Shown in pieces: positions 51,705 to 61,500 of a stretch of DNA of 64,000 nucleotides. The stretch lies in NCBI GenBank assembly GCA_964629325.1, contig CAZVSC010000004.1, forward strand, positions 1 to 64,000, written 5' to 3'. Position 1 is the first letter of the stretch. Every line of letters starts with the position of its first letter. The translations under genes and the position numbers were made by a program. The stretch comes from Eutrophocola sp964629325 (GTDB lineage: Bacteria; Pseudomonadota; Gammaproteobacteria; Pseudomonadales; Pseudohongiellaceae). The notes under the pieces are model-generated. The model was given only the letters and a program-made list of their open reading frames with translations. It was not told where the DNA came from and did not search any database.

Positions 51705-52868
51705 ATGATGACCGGGACCAACCCTGCACAGGATATTCCGGGCAATACTGCCCATGAGATCATTACCGGAGACGCCGCTCTAGCTGCGCTGTGCGCGCGC
51801 TGGCAGCAGTGCGACCACCTCGCCATGGATACCGAGTTCATTCGTACCAGTACCTTTTTCCCGCATGTCGGCCTCATCCAGGTCAATGACGGGGGCGACT
51901 CCAGCTATCTGTTGGATCCGCTCACCATCAGCGACTGGTCGGCTTTTCGCGCAATGATGCTCAACCCGTCCGTGACGAAGATTTTCCACTCCTGCTCCGA
52001 AGACATGCAGGTATTCATGAAGGCGCTGGATCTCGTACCCACGCCGGTTTTCGATACGCAGATAGCGGCAGCATTTCTCAACCAGGGATTCGGTATCAGT
52101 TACCAGAACCTGGTCAGTCTCATGCAGGGAATAAACCTGCCCAAAGGCGAGACCCGTTCTGACTGGCTGCAGCGCCCGTTGTCGGAAACCCAGTTGCAGT
52201 ATGCGGCGCTGGACGTCGCGTGTCTGCCTGCGATCTACCTGGAGCAACGTCGGCTGCTGGCGGAAAAACACAGGCTGGAGTGGGTGCAGGAGGAATGCGA
52301 AAACCTGCTCAACCAGTACCGTGCGGAAATGAAGGGCGATTTTTCCGCATTCTACCTGAACATCAAGGGCGCCTGGCAGCTCAACCGCCAGCAACTGGCC
52401 ATACTGAAACGCCTGGCTGAATGGCGGGAATTGCGTGCCCGCAAACGGGACAAGCCCCGCAACTGGATCATCAGGGACAGGAGCCTCATCGATATTGCCA
52501 GGTATTGCCCCGGCGATATGGAGGCGCTGTCCCGTATCGATGAGCTTGGCAAGAATTTCCTGCGTCATGAAGGCAGGGAGATTCTCGCGCTGGTGACGGC
52601 GGCTGCCGAATTGCCTGAAACAGAGTGGCCCGAACTGCTGCCGCGACCGCTTGACGGCCGGGCCAAGTCGCGCCTGAAAAAGGGGCAGCAATTTATCGAG
52701 AAACAGGCAGAGGCGCTGGAGTTGCCCGTCGAGGTGCTGGCAAGAAAGCGCTGGCTGATCAGCGTACTCCAGGACGATTCGGGCAATGCTGAGGACGCAT
52801 TGCCGGTCGAACTAAAGGGCTGGCGCAAACCTTATCTATTGCCGGGCCTGCTGGAGGCGATGGCCTGA
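51705..52868 (+). CDS. rnd: Ribonuclease D
   Basis: A 387-residue 3' to 5' exoribonuclease for tRNA and other stable RNA ends. The DEDDy nuclease motifs are MDTEFIRTSTFFP (Asp-x-Glu), FHSCSEDMQVFM (Asp) and YAALDVACL (Tyr and Asp). One HRDC domain (about residues 215-290, LAILKRLAEWRELRARK) is present, and a C-terminal second helical module follows. Two successive ATG codons start it. The two small genes that follow are its usual Pseudomonas-type neighbours. Confidence 0.94.
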   Translation: MMTGTNPAQDIPGNTAHEIITGDAALAALCARWQQCDHLAMDTEFIRTSTFFPHVGLIQVNDGGDSSYLLDPLTISDWSAFRAMMLNPSVTKIFHSCSEDMQVFMKALDLVPTPVFDTQIAAAFLNQGFGISYQNLVSLMQGINLPKGETRSDWLQRPLSETQLQYAALDVACLPAIYLEQRRLLAEKHRLEWVQEECENLLNQYRAEMKGDFSAFYLNIKGAWQLNRQQLAILKRLAEWRELRARKRDKPRNWIIRDRSLIDIARYCPGDMEALSRIDELGKNFLRHEGREILALVTAAAELPETEWPELLPRPLDGRAKSRLKKGQQFIEKQAEALELPVEVLARKRWLISVLQDDSGNAEDALPVELKGWRKPYLLPGLLEAMA

Positions 52869-52870
52869 GC

Positions 52871-53149
52871 ATGGCAGACACTGAAGCAATCCGCTGCACC
52901 ATCTTCAAGGGCAAGCGCGAACCCGAACTGTATGTTTACGTCCCCTGGAAGGCGGGCGAGGTGAATATTCCCGAAGACCTGCGAACACGCATGGGCGCCC
53001 TCACCGAAGTCATGACCATCATGATCGCTCCCGGCAAAAAGCTGGCACGGGCCAGGGCGGAAAGCGTTCTGAAGGACATTCGTGAAAAAGGATATTACCT
53101 GCAGCTACCGCCGGAGATCGGCGGGCAGGTGTTGTTCGACGGCGATTAG
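52871..53149 (+). CDS. ycgL: YcgL domain protein
   Basis: A 92-residue YcgL-family protein: RCTIFKGKREPELYVYVPW, then LTEVMTIMIAPGKKLARA, and a C-terminal GYYLQLPPEIGGQ. No enzymatic role is known for the family. It lies 2 bp after rnd, as in Pseudomonas, and is co-translated with it. Confidence 0.92.
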   Translation: MADTEAIRCTIFKGKREPELYVYVPWKAGEVNIPEDLRTRMGALTEVMTIMIAPGKKLARARAESVLKDIREKGYYLQLPPEIGGQVLFDGD

Positions 53150-53160
53150 GAAAAGCGGCC

Positions 53161-53613
53161 ATGGCGAAGCCTGAGAAAAAACCGTTCTGGGAAACCAAAT
53201 CCCTCACCGAGATGACGCGCCGTGAATGGGAGTCATTGTGTGACGGTTGCGCAAAATGCTGTCTGCACAAACTGGAAGACATGGACACCGGCGAGGTGTT
53301 CTACACCAGCGTGGTCTGCCAGCATCTTGACCAGAATAAATGTCGCTGCACCGTGTATCGAAAGCGCAAGACTCTGGTGCCCGACTGTCTGGTGCTGACC
53401 CCCGCCAACATGGAAGATCTTGACTGGGCGCCAGGTACCTGCGCCTACCGCCTGGTGAAAGAGGGCAAACCATTGCCGGACTGGCATCCTTTGCTAACCG
53501 GCAGCAGGGATGACATCATTGCCACCGACAACACGGTCACCGGCAAGGTGATCTCGGAAGAATTCGTACACGTGGACGCGTACGAGGATTATCTCATTGA
53601 CTGGGCGGATTGA
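53161..53613 (+). CDS. ycgN: YcgN/UPF0260 cysteine-cluster protein
   Basis: A 150-residue protein of the UPF0260 family with conserved cysteines: CDGCAKCCLHKL near residue 25, then CQHLDQNKCRCTVY, and LVPDCLVL further on. The Zn- or Fe-S-type cluster is inferred from the cysteine pattern. Function is unknown. It follows the ycgL gene by 11 bp and overlaps or abuts the next gene. Confidence 0.92.
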   Translation: MAKPEKKPFWETKSLTEMTRREWESLCDGCAKCCLHKLEDMDTGEVFYTSVVCQHLDQNKCRCTVYRKRKTLVPDCLVLTPANMEDLDWAPGTCAYRLVKEGKPLPDWHPLLTGSRDDIIATDNTVTGKVISEEFVHVDAYEDYLIDWAD

Positions 53614-53621
53614 CGGCAGAC

Positions 53622-53990
53622 ATGGAACCTGGTGAATATTACAGTGCCTGGTCGGTATACCTTATCGCCGGCATCATCTTCAGCGTCCTCAGCTGGAAAG
53701 TGCTGAAACGCCTGTTGTGGCGCGAGCTGGCATATCTGCTGCAATGCCTGCTTCTGGCTATCATCTTTACACCGTGGTACGTACTGCCGGAAGAGGAAAT
53801 CCTGGCGCCTGCTGTCATCATTTTCATGCTGGACCTGGTCACCATCGATGCGACGACGAGCATTCGCGCACTGATACCACTGGTCATGGCCATGCTGAGC
53901 GCCGTCATCGCCACCGTCATTCTGAGTATCGTCTACCGGATCCGGCGCCGACGCCAGCTGGTGGATGTCTTCGAGGAAGAGGCTGCTTAA
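53622..53990 (+). CDS. Small multi-span membrane protein of unknown function
   Basis: A 122-residue protein with about four hydrophobic stretches, among them WSVYLIAGIIFSVLSW, LAYLLQCLLLAIIFTPWYV and a C-terminal MAMLSAVIATVILSIVY ahead of a basic RIRRRRQ tail. A conserved PWYVLPEEEILAPA loop is the most distinctive part. Start is ATG 53622, while a TTG at 53610 overlaps the ycgN stop. It ends 4 bp into the convergent pspF stop region. No family with known function is recognised. Confidence 0.7.
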   Translation: MEPGEYYSAWSVYLIAGIIFSVLSWKVLKRLLWRELAYLLQCLLLAIIFTPWYVLPEEEILAPAVIIFMLDLVTIDATTSIRALIPLVMAMLSAVIATVILSIVYRIRRRRQLVDVFEEEAA

Positions 53991-55015
53991 GTATTCAGGT
54001 CGTACTTGCGCAGGTATCCGCGCAACTGGTCATAACTGAGATCAAGCAGCTTTGCCGTCTTGCGCTGGTTGAACTGGCACTGCTTGAGAGCCTCGCGCAG
54101 GATTTTTTTCTCGTATTCCTGAACCTGGTGCTTGAAACCAATGGAGCCGACTTCAAAATCCTCGGCCGTGACAAAATCCCTTGTATCCATGCCGCCGGTC
54201 TCCGTGGCTGAAGCCAAAGACGATTTCGGCCGGTAGGGTGAGGCAAAGGGATCGAACACGATGTCCTTGATGGGGGCATCCGGATCCTCGGATTGGTAGA
54301 CACAGCGCTCGATCACATTCTTCAATTCACGCACGTTGCCGGGCCAGGCGTATTCGAGCAGGGCCTTGGCGGCGGTCTTGCTGAAACCGGGAAAATATTC
54401 GCGCCCCAGTTCCTTGATCATGTTGATGGCGAAATGCTGGGCCAGCACAGGGATATCCTCGATACGCTCCCTGAGTGGCGGCAAAGTGATGACATCGAAA
54501 GCGAGTCGATCGAGCAGGTCGTCACGGAATTTGCCATCGCGCGCAAGCTGCGGCAGGTCGACATTGGTGGCAGCGACTATGCGCACATCCACATTGATCG
54601 GCTTTGTACCCCCGAGCCGCTCGATTTCCCCGTACTCGGTAACACGCAATATCCGTTCCTGTACCGCCATGGAGGTGGTTGCCAGCTCATCGAGGAACAG
54701 TGTGCCGCCGTCGGCGCGTTCGAAAAAGCCTTTCTGCTGCTTGGTTGCCCCGGTGAAGGCGCCTGCCTCATGGCCAAATAGCTGGGATTCCAGCAAGGCC
54801 TCGTTGAAAGCGGCGCAATTGATCTTGATGAACGGCTGTTCCCACCGCTTCGACAGGAAGTGGACGCGGGAAGCCACCAATTCCTTGCCGGTGCCGCGTT
54901 CTCCGATAATCAGGACGGGTTTATTGAGGGGGGCCAGGCGGGAAAGCTGTTCCTGCATGACCAGGAAATTCCCCGACTCCCCGATCATCCTGTCATTGCC
55001 CGTAATATCTTCCAT
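53987..55015 (-). CDS. pspF: PspF, sigma-54 activator of the Psp operon
   Basis: A 342-residue enhancer-binding protein. It lacks an N-terminal receiver domain, as PspF does, and starts directly with the AAA+ domain: GERGTGKELVA (Walker A), GAFTGATK (sigma-54 contact), GGTLFLDELAT (Walker B) and RLAFDVITLPPLRERIEDI. The C-terminal DNA-binding helix-turn-helix is KKILREALKQCQFNQRKTAKLL. It is divergent from a sigma-54 promoter and the psp genes, the standard arrangement; PspA normally inhibits it. ATG 55015 is chosen over 55030. Confidence 0.94.
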   Translation of the reverse strand: MEDITGNDRMIGESGNFLVMQEQLSRLAPLNKPVLIIGERGTGKELVASRVHFLSKRWEQPFIKINCAAFNEALLESQLFGHEAGAFTGATKQQKGFFERADGGTLFLDELATTSMAVQERILRVTEYGEIERLGGTKPINVDVRIVAATNVDLPQLARDGKFRDDLLDRLAFDVITLPPLRERIEDIPVLAQHFAINMIKELGREYFPGFSKTAAKALLEYAWPGNVRELKNVIERCVYQSEDPDAPIKDIVFDPFASPYRPKSSLASATETGGMDTRDFVTAEDFEVGSIGFKHQVQEYEKKILREALKQCQFNQRKTAKLLDLSYDQLRGYLRKYDLNT

Positions 55016-55152
55016 AATGCCGCAAACCATGGAAATTCAAGTGCGGTGAAAAATACCACAAGTTGGTTATTATCCCAATGAATGCGTTCGCCAGGGGCTG
55101 ACATAAAATATTAAATACAATAAAAACAATAAGATACAAATCATTGTCAGAG

Positions 55153-55169
55153 TTGGCACGACATCTGCA
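55153..55169 (+). promoter_or_regulatory. Sigma-54 promoter of the psp operon
   Basis: TTGGCACGACATCTGCA matches the sigma-54 consensus TTGGCACG-N4-TTGCA with one change (C for T in the -12 box). The GG at -24 and GC at -12 have the required spacing. It is 51 bp before the lipoprotein gene. The AT-rich stretch at 55098-55142 could bind IHF, but no PspF site is identified. Confidence 0.85.
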
Positions 55170-55220
55170 AAGGCATGTACAGGTAGGAATTTAATCAGTA
55201 CATGCAACAACGAGGTATTT

Positions 55221-55445
55221 ATGAAGTACAAAGGACTCATTCTGGTTATGGTTTCGGTGATCGCCCTGACAGGCTGTATTTACGTCAACGACACCGAGGA
55301 TGACCGCCTTGACCGCAGGTTCCGCGACAATCGGGAACCCACCGTCGGGCAGGAGTTGCTGGATCTGGATCGTGCACGGGCTACCGGCATCATCAATGAT
55401 ACCGAGTATGAACGGGCCAAAAACGCAATTCTGGATGACATTTAA
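55221..55445 (+). CDS. Small SHOCT-like lipoprotein in the psp operon
   Basis: A 74-residue protein with a lipobox, VIALTGC, at the end of a hydrophobic signal, so it should be a lipid-anchored envelope protein with lipidated Cys19. The rest is acidic and charged and ends with LLDLDRARATGIINDTEYERA and a short helix, a pattern seen in SHOCT domains. GAGGT precedes the ATG. It is the first gene after the sigma-54 promoter, ahead of pspA. This position is not part of the classical pspABC operon. Role is inferred: an envelope stress sensor or partner. Confidence 0.8.
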   Translation: MKYKGLILVMVSVIALTGCIYVNDTEDDRLDRRFRDNREPTVGQELLDLDRARATGIINDTEYERAKNAILDDI

Positions 55446-55460
55446 CCAAGGGGTATCGTC

Positions 55461-56123
55461 ATGGGTATATTTTCTAGACTTTCAGATATCATCAATTCCA
55501 ATATCAACTCGCTTCTGGACAAGGCCGAGGATCCTGAAAAAATGATCCGCATGGTCATTCAGGAAATGGAGGAGACCCTGGTCGAGGTGCGCAGCACTTC
55601 AGCCCGGATCATCGCTGACAAGAAGGAACTGGTTCGCCGCAACAGCAAGCTGGCAAAACAGGCCGAGGACTGGCAGCAGAAAGCCGAACTGGCATTGAGC
55701 AAGGACAGGGAAGACCTTGCCAAGGCGGCCTTGCTGGAAAAATCAGCAATCAGCGACGTCATAGAGCTGGTCCAGGAAGACATGAAGAAACTGGACGAAT
55801 CGCTGAACAAGCTCAGCAGCGAAATCGAGCAGCTGCAGACAAAACTAAATGATGCCAGGACCAGGCAGAAAGCTATCCTGATGCGTCATACAGCGACCAA
55901 GTCGCGCAAGACAGTCAATACGCAGCTGCGCAACAGCTCGATCGATGACGCCATCAACAAGTTCGATCATTATGAAAAGAAAATCGAAATCATGGAGAGC
56001 GAAATCGAAGCCAGCGATATTGGCAACAGGGGTATTGCTGCCGAATTCGACGCTCTCGAAAAAGAAGGCAAGATCGACGAGGAGCTCGAGGCTCTGAAAA
56101 CAAAACTCAAGGACAAGAAATAA
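55461..56123 (+). CDS. pspA: Phage shock protein A
   Basis: A 220-residue coiled-coil protein of the PspA/IM30 family that binds stressed inner membranes and inhibits PspF. The N-terminal amphipathic helix is MGIFSRLSDIINSNIN, followed by LDKAEDPEKMIRMVIQEMEETLVEVR and long helices, and it ends with the usual LEALKTKLKDKK-type tail. Length matches E. coli PspA (222). AAGGGG precedes the start. It lies in the operon between the lipoprotein gene and pspB. Confidence 0.97.
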   Translation: MGIFSRLSDIINSNINSLLDKAEDPEKMIRMVIQEMEETLVEVRSTSARIIADKKELVRRNSKLAKQAEDWQQKAELALSKDREDLAKAALLEKSAISDVIELVQEDMKKLDESLNKLSSEIEQLQTKLNDARTRQKAILMRHTATKSRKTVNTQLRNSSIDDAINKFDHYEKKIEIMESEIEASDIGNRGIAAEFDALEKEGKIDEELEALKTKLKDKK

Positions 56124-56132
56124 GGCATAGTC

Positions 56133-56390
56133 ATGGCAGATTTCATTGAGGCAATGACAGGATTGATCGCGGTATGTATACCAATCGCGATCGTCTGGAT
56201 CATCTTTCATTACCGCCACGCCAACAAGCGAAGCAGTGCCAGTATCAGCGCCGAAGAGGCCAGGCAGCTCGAGGAGCTCATGGATATTGCCGACAACATG
56301 GCGGAACGCATCAAGACGCTGGAATCCATTCTTGATGATGAAACACCCGAATGGCGCGAACGCGTAAGAGAGCAGCAAGGTGAGGAATAA
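56133..56390 (+). CDS. pspB: Phage shock protein B
   Basis: An 85-residue inner-membrane protein with one N-terminal helix (AMTGLIAVCIPIAIVWIIFHY) and a C-terminal coiled-coil (EEARQLEELMDIADNMAERI) ending with an ESILDDETPEWR segment, as in E. coli PspB (74). It works with PspC to relieve PspA inhibition of PspF. Its stop overlaps the GTG start of pspC. Confidence 0.94.
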   Translation: MADFIEAMTGLIAVCIPIAIVWIIFHYRHANKRSSASISAEEARQLEELMDIADNMAERIKTLESILDDETPEWRERVREQQGEE

Positions 56391-57332
56391 GAGATCATTC
56401 AAGCGCACGCTGACGCTTAACAAGGAAAACAAGAAATTCCTTGGTGTTTGCGCCGGCGTAGCGGATTACCTGGAAGTGGAACCCTGGTCGGTCAGGCTGG
56501 TATTCCTGGTCAGCATCCTGTTCGGCGGCTGGTTCCTCATTCCGATTTATTTCATCGCCTGGTTCTGCCTGGATGACAAGCCGGGCGCCGGAATCAATGA
56601 TCTCGCCGACAGCCAGCCCTTCAGGCATTTCCGTACGGTGGACTACCGCAAGCAGTTGTACCGCAATACAGAGGATGGCAAGTTCCTGGGTGTTTGCGCC
56701 GGTGTGGCCGATTATCTTGAAGTGAATGTCTTCGCGGTCAGGCTGGTATTCCTGGTACTGGTGTTCTTTACCGCCGCATTGCCATTGTTCCTGTATTTCG
56801 GTGCCTACTTTATCCTGGAGCAGAAACCGCATTCGCGTCCGCGCAAGGCGCGCCATGAAACAAGGCGTTACAGGCAGCGCAGCAGGCACGAGGACTCTGT
56901 GGAATCGGGGCTGGCGGAAGATGTNNNNNNNNNNNNNNNNNNNNNNNNNNNNNNNNNNNNNNNNNNNNNNNNNNNNNNNNNNNNNNNNNNNNNNNNNNNN
57001 NNNNNNNNNNNNNNNNNNNNNNNNACAGGCAGCGCAGCAGGCACGAGGACTCTGTGGAATCGGGGCTGGCGGAAGATGTCGCCGACCTTGCCAGGGAAAC
57101 GGGCGATGGTGCCGCAGCATTTTCGGCAGGTTTCAGCCAGGAAAAGGAAGCCAGACAGGAAGGGTACGGAGAAGCTGCCGAAGAGCATGTCGAGGAAAAG
57201 CAGTATTCCAAGCGCAGGGAATTCAAATACTGTGTACGCAAGTTTGCCACCCTCCAGGACAGGCTGGCAAAAATGGAGGCCTACGTGACCTCCAGTCAGT
57301 TCAGGTTGCATCGGGAGTTTAAGAACATCTAG
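56380..57332 (+). CDS. pspC: Phage shock protein C with two PspC domains (split by an assembly gap)
   Basis: The gene begins at GTG 56380 and, once the false gap is removed, gives one 265-residue protein. It carries two successive PspC domains: NKKFLGVCAGVADYLEVEPW at about residues 14-33, and GKFLGVCAGVADYLEVNVFA starting near residue 95, each followed by a membrane segment. A C-terminal tail ends REFKYCVRKFATLQDRLAKM and YVTSSQFRLHREFKNI, typical of PspC. The 55 bp before the N run (56870-56924) and after it (57025-57079) are the same. Deleting the N and one copy (155 bases) restores a single frame. E. coli PspC has one domain. Confidence 0.85.
56925..57024. other. Assembly gap (100 N), probably spurious
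   Basis: The 55 bases on either side (56870-56924 and 57025-57079) are identical, and removing the duplicate plus the Ns rejoins the pspC frame exactly. The gap is best explained by contigs ended at a shared 55-mer. Confidence 0.85.
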
Positions 57333-57408
57333 CCGGGACAGTTCTTAAACCAAAACCACAAACCAAGCGTCTTTAAAAAATTGTCGGGTCAAGGACAAGG
57401 GGGAAGTC

Positions 57409-58584
57409 ATGCCAGCAAAAAGTGTAAAAGAAAGAATTTCAAGGGCTTTGTTACCGGTCGCAGTGCTCGCAGCCGGTGTCTGTGCCGGTGCCGTGGTTTA
57501 CACCACCAAGCCGCCGGTTGAGGAAGAGCCGCCGGAAATCAAGCCGCGCGCGGTCAATACCATGGCGGTTGAAGTGCGGGCGGTTTCCATGACTGTCGCG
57601 TCGCAGGGCACCGTGGAGGCCCGGCAGGCTGTTAACCTGGTGCCCCAGGTCAGCGGCGCCATTACCTGGGTTTCCGACAAGTTCGTCAATGGCGGCATGT
57701 TCGCCGAAGGTGAACATATCCTGCAGATTGATCCCCGCGATTATGAACTGGCGGTCGTGAGCGCTGAAGCGCGGGTTGCCGATGCCGCCCAGCAGCTCGA
57801 AACCGTCAGGGCGCAGGCAGAACAGGCAGCGGCCGAATGGAAACAGCTGGATCGCGGCACCCCGACTGCACTGGCCCTGCGCAAACCGCAGCTGGCCGGT
57901 GCCGAGGCCGCCCTGAAATCGGCCGAGGCTGAATTGGTCAAGGCCAGGCTGCAGCTCGAGCGCACGCATATCAGTGCACCATTCAACGGCATCATTATTG
58001 CCAAGCAGGTAGACCGTGGTCAGTTTGTGACCTCTGGCAGCCAGCTGGCTGAAATCGCATCAGCCGATGAAATGGAAATCCGCCTGTCACTGCCAGAGCG
58101 GGAAGTCGTCAAGCTGGATCAGCAGAAAATGCGTGACCAGGGATTGAAAGTCAGGCTGGCCTCACTGACCGGTGAGCCCGGCCAGATCTGGGAAGGGCTG
58201 GTGGTGCGTGCGGAAGGCAGGATCGATCCAAAAACGCGCAACACCGTCGTGGTGGCGCAGCTGAACGGCAGGCAGCTCCTTGCACAGGATGGTGTCTCCC
58301 GCCTCACCATAGGGCAGTTCGTGAGGGCGGAAATCGCCGGGAAGGACTTTGACAGCGTGTACGAACTGCCGCGAGTTGCCCTGCACAACGGTGACAGCGT
58401 GTATGTGGTCGATCCTGAAAACCGCCTGCGCGAGAGAAAGGTCACGCTGCTCGACATCAATGACGAGAACATCCTGGTCGCCGAAGGGCTTGATGCAGGT
58501 GAGGTGGTCACAGTTTCCCCGATGACCAGCGGCGTCGATGGCATCGAGGTGGTCAGCCTGGGAAAACCGGAGACTGAGTCATGA
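57409..58584 (+). CDS. RND efflux adaptor (membrane fusion protein)
   Basis: A 391-residue periplasmic adaptor. It has an N-terminal membrane helix (about residues 12-30), then VASQGTVEARQAVNLVPQVSG, a lipoyl half, and a coiled-coil hairpin (about residues 100-180, many Ala/Glu/Gln). The lipoyl return is RTHISAPFNGIIIAKQVDRGQ, and a beta-barrel domain follows. Start ATG 57409 follows AAGGGGGAAGTC. It overlaps the permease gene by 4 bases (ATGA). It lies 76 bp after pspC, possibly read by the psp transcript as well as its own promoter. No outer-membrane channel gene is in the window. Confidence 0.9.
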   Translation: MPAKSVKERISRALLPVAVLAAGVCAGAVVYTTKPPVEEEPPEIKPRAVNTMAVEVRAVSMTVASQGTVEARQAVNLVPQVSGAITWVSDKFVNGGMFAEGEHILQIDPRDYELAVVSAEARVADAAQQLETVRAQAEQAAAEWKQLDRGTPTALALRKPQLAGAEAALKSAEAELVKARLQLERTHISAPFNGIIIAKQVDRGQFVTSGSQLAEIASADEMEIRLSLPEREVVKLDQQKMRDQGLKVRLASLTGEPGQIWEGLVVRAEGRIDPKTRNTVVVAQLNGRQLLAQDGVSRLTIGQFVRAEIAGKDFDSVYELPRVALHNGDSVYVVDPENRLRERKVTLLDINDENILVAEGLDAGEVVTVSPMTSGVDGIEVVSLGKPETES

Positions 58585-61500
58585 ACAAGCTTATCGAATG
58601 GTTCGTCAGGAATCCGGTCGCCTCCAACCTGCTGATGCTGTTCATCATTGTGGGTGGCATCAGCGGCCTGGCCAGTGTCAGCAAGACGGTGTTTCCCAAC
58701 GGTGCCGTGGATACGATCCAGGTATCGGTGGCTTATCTGGGCGCCAACCCGGCAGACGTGGAAGAACGCATACTGGTTCCAATCGAACAGGCGATCAGTG
58801 GAGTGCAGGGCATCAAACGCATCAATTCCCGCGGGTTCGAGGGCCGGGGAACCGTCACCATCGACGCTATCGAGGGCTACGACGTGGACATCCTTCTCAA
58901 TGAGGTGAAGTCCCGCGTCGATTCGATCAACACTTTCCCGACCCAGACAGAGCGGCCGGTGGTCCAGCGGTTCTATGCCACCACGCCCGTCATGTACCTG
59001 CTGGTGTCAGGTAACGTAGACGAAAAAACACTGCAGGAAACCAGTCAGAATGTCAGGGATCGCATAGCCGCACTGCAGGGTGCTGAAAACACGATTCTCG
59101 ATGGCGCCAAGGATTACGAAGTGTCGGTCGAAGTGTCCGAGCTGCAGCTTGAGAAATACGGGCTCACCTTCGATGACGTGGCACGGGCAATCCGCCGTTC
59201 TTCCGTGAATGTCGGTGCCGGCATGATCGATGACGCCTCCGGACAGACGCAGCTCATGACCCGCGGCCAGGCCTATGTACAGGACGATTTCATGAACATG
59301 GTGGTCGCTATACAGCAGGACGGCAACCAGATCCTGCTGCAGGATGTCGCCATCATCAATGATGGTTTTGCCGACCAGGACTGGGTGCTGCATTTCGAGG
59401 GTATGCCGACCATGCTCATTGCCGTTCTCGCAGGTGAGAACCCGGAAGTCGTGGACCTGAGTGAACGCATCAACCAGCTGCTGGAGGATGAAATCAAGCC
59501 CGCTCTGCCGGATGGCATTCGCGTGGACACCATCATTGATACATCGGAATCGTTCGCCGACCGGTTGAACTTGCTGGTCGAAAATGGCGTATCGGGTCTC
59601 ATCCTGGTGTTCCTGAGTATGACCCTGTTCCTGACTCCACGGCTCGCCGTCTGGGTTACCGCCGGTATCTGCATTTCATTCCTGGGCTGCTTCTGGCTGT
59701 TGCCGTATTTCGGCATTCCCCTGAGCATGCTCAGCACCTTTGCCCTGGTCCTGATCCTCGGCATCGTGGTGGACGATGCGGTGATCATCGGTGAAAGCAT
59801 CTACCGGCAGAACGAACGCGGCATTTACGGTGAGGAAGCCTCGATCAAGGGCGCCAATATGGTGGCGAAACCCGTGATCTTTTCTGCGCTGACCACCATG
59901 CTGGCCTTTTCGCCGCTACTGTTCATCCTCGGTGCCGCCAGCCAGTTCGTGATAGCGATACCCATCGTGGTCATCGCCACACTGTTTTTCTCACTGCTGG
60001 AGTCATTCTGCATCCTGCCCATGCACCTGTTGAAGAAGGAAGAGGGCAATAACAGGCGCAAGAATATGCTTGTGCGCATCCTGGACAGGGTAAGGGCGAA
60101 AGCCGATGCCGGCCTGCAGTACACCATACATCGCTTGTACCGGCCGTTCCTGGACCGGGTGCTCAAGCGCAAGGTGCTGGGATTCATGACCTTCGTGTCG
60201 GTGTGTATCTTCATCATGAGCTTCGCGATCTCCGGCTGGCTCAAGTTCACCTTCGATGCCAATGTTATGGCCGATTTCATCCAGGTCAACATGGAATTCC
60301 CGCCGGGTATCCCGATGAGCATCAAGGAAGACGCCATGATGAAACTGGAAAATTCCTCTGACCTCCTGCGCGAGCAGCTGAAGGAGGAATATCCGGGCAA
60401 AGACATGATCAAGGGTTCGGTGTTCTGGGCATTCTCTGAGGATACCCAGATCGGCGCCTACATGGCCATCAACCCGGAACAGGCCCGTGAGATCGGGCCC
60501 GAGGAGATCTCCCGGCGTTGGCGTGAACTGACGCCGGACGTGCCGGAAGCCAAGGAATTCACCTTCCAGTACACGGTGAACAATAACAACCCGTCACTGA
60601 ACCTGTTCGTGGTCGGCAACGACTTGCAGTCAATCCATGACGCAGGTGCGCAGCTCAAGAACAAGCTGGCGGGTTACCATGGCGTCTATGAGGTGGTGGA
60701 TTCCAACGAGTCCGCCACCTCCGAGGCGGTGCTGTCGCTCAAACCGGGTGCCGAAAATCTCAACATCACACTGCAGGACCTTGCCACGCAGGTCAGACAG
60801 GCTTTCTACGGCGAGGAGGTCCAGCGCATTCCACGCGGACGTGACACCGTGAAGGTCATGGTGCGCCTGCCCAAAGTCGATCGCGAATCCTTCGCCACGC
60901 TGGACGATCTGCGCATCCGTACCGGGACCGGTGAGTCGGTGCCGTTCAACATGATTGCGGACGTCAACTTCCGTCCGGGCGTGACACAGATTCGCCGCAC
61001 TGACAGGGAGCGTACATTGCTGGTTTCCGCCAAGGTCGACCAGACCATCGGCAATATCAGTGAAATCCGCAGCAACCTGGAAGACGGTTACCTGGATGAC
61101 CTGCGCAAGCAGTATCCTGGCATCTCCCTGCGCTGGGCCGGTTCGCAGGAAGGGGAAAACGACTTCATGCGCTCCCTGATGTGCAACAGCATGTTCGCCA
61201 TGCTGGCCATCTTCTTCCTGCTGGCAGTCGCATTCCGCTCCTACAGCCAGCCGCTGATCATCATGACCGCCATTCCCTTCGGCTACCTGGGGGCGATCGT
61301 CGGCCACCTGCTGCTGGGACTGGATCTGAGCATGTACTCCATCCTGGGCATCGTGGCGGCCGCCGGCGTGGTTATCAACGACAACCTGGTCCTGATGGAC
61401 TACATCAACAAGCTGCGCGACCAGGGCTATACCGCGATCAACGCGGTGGAAAAGGCGGCAGAGGAACGATTCCGCCCCATCTTCCTGACCTCGTTCACCA

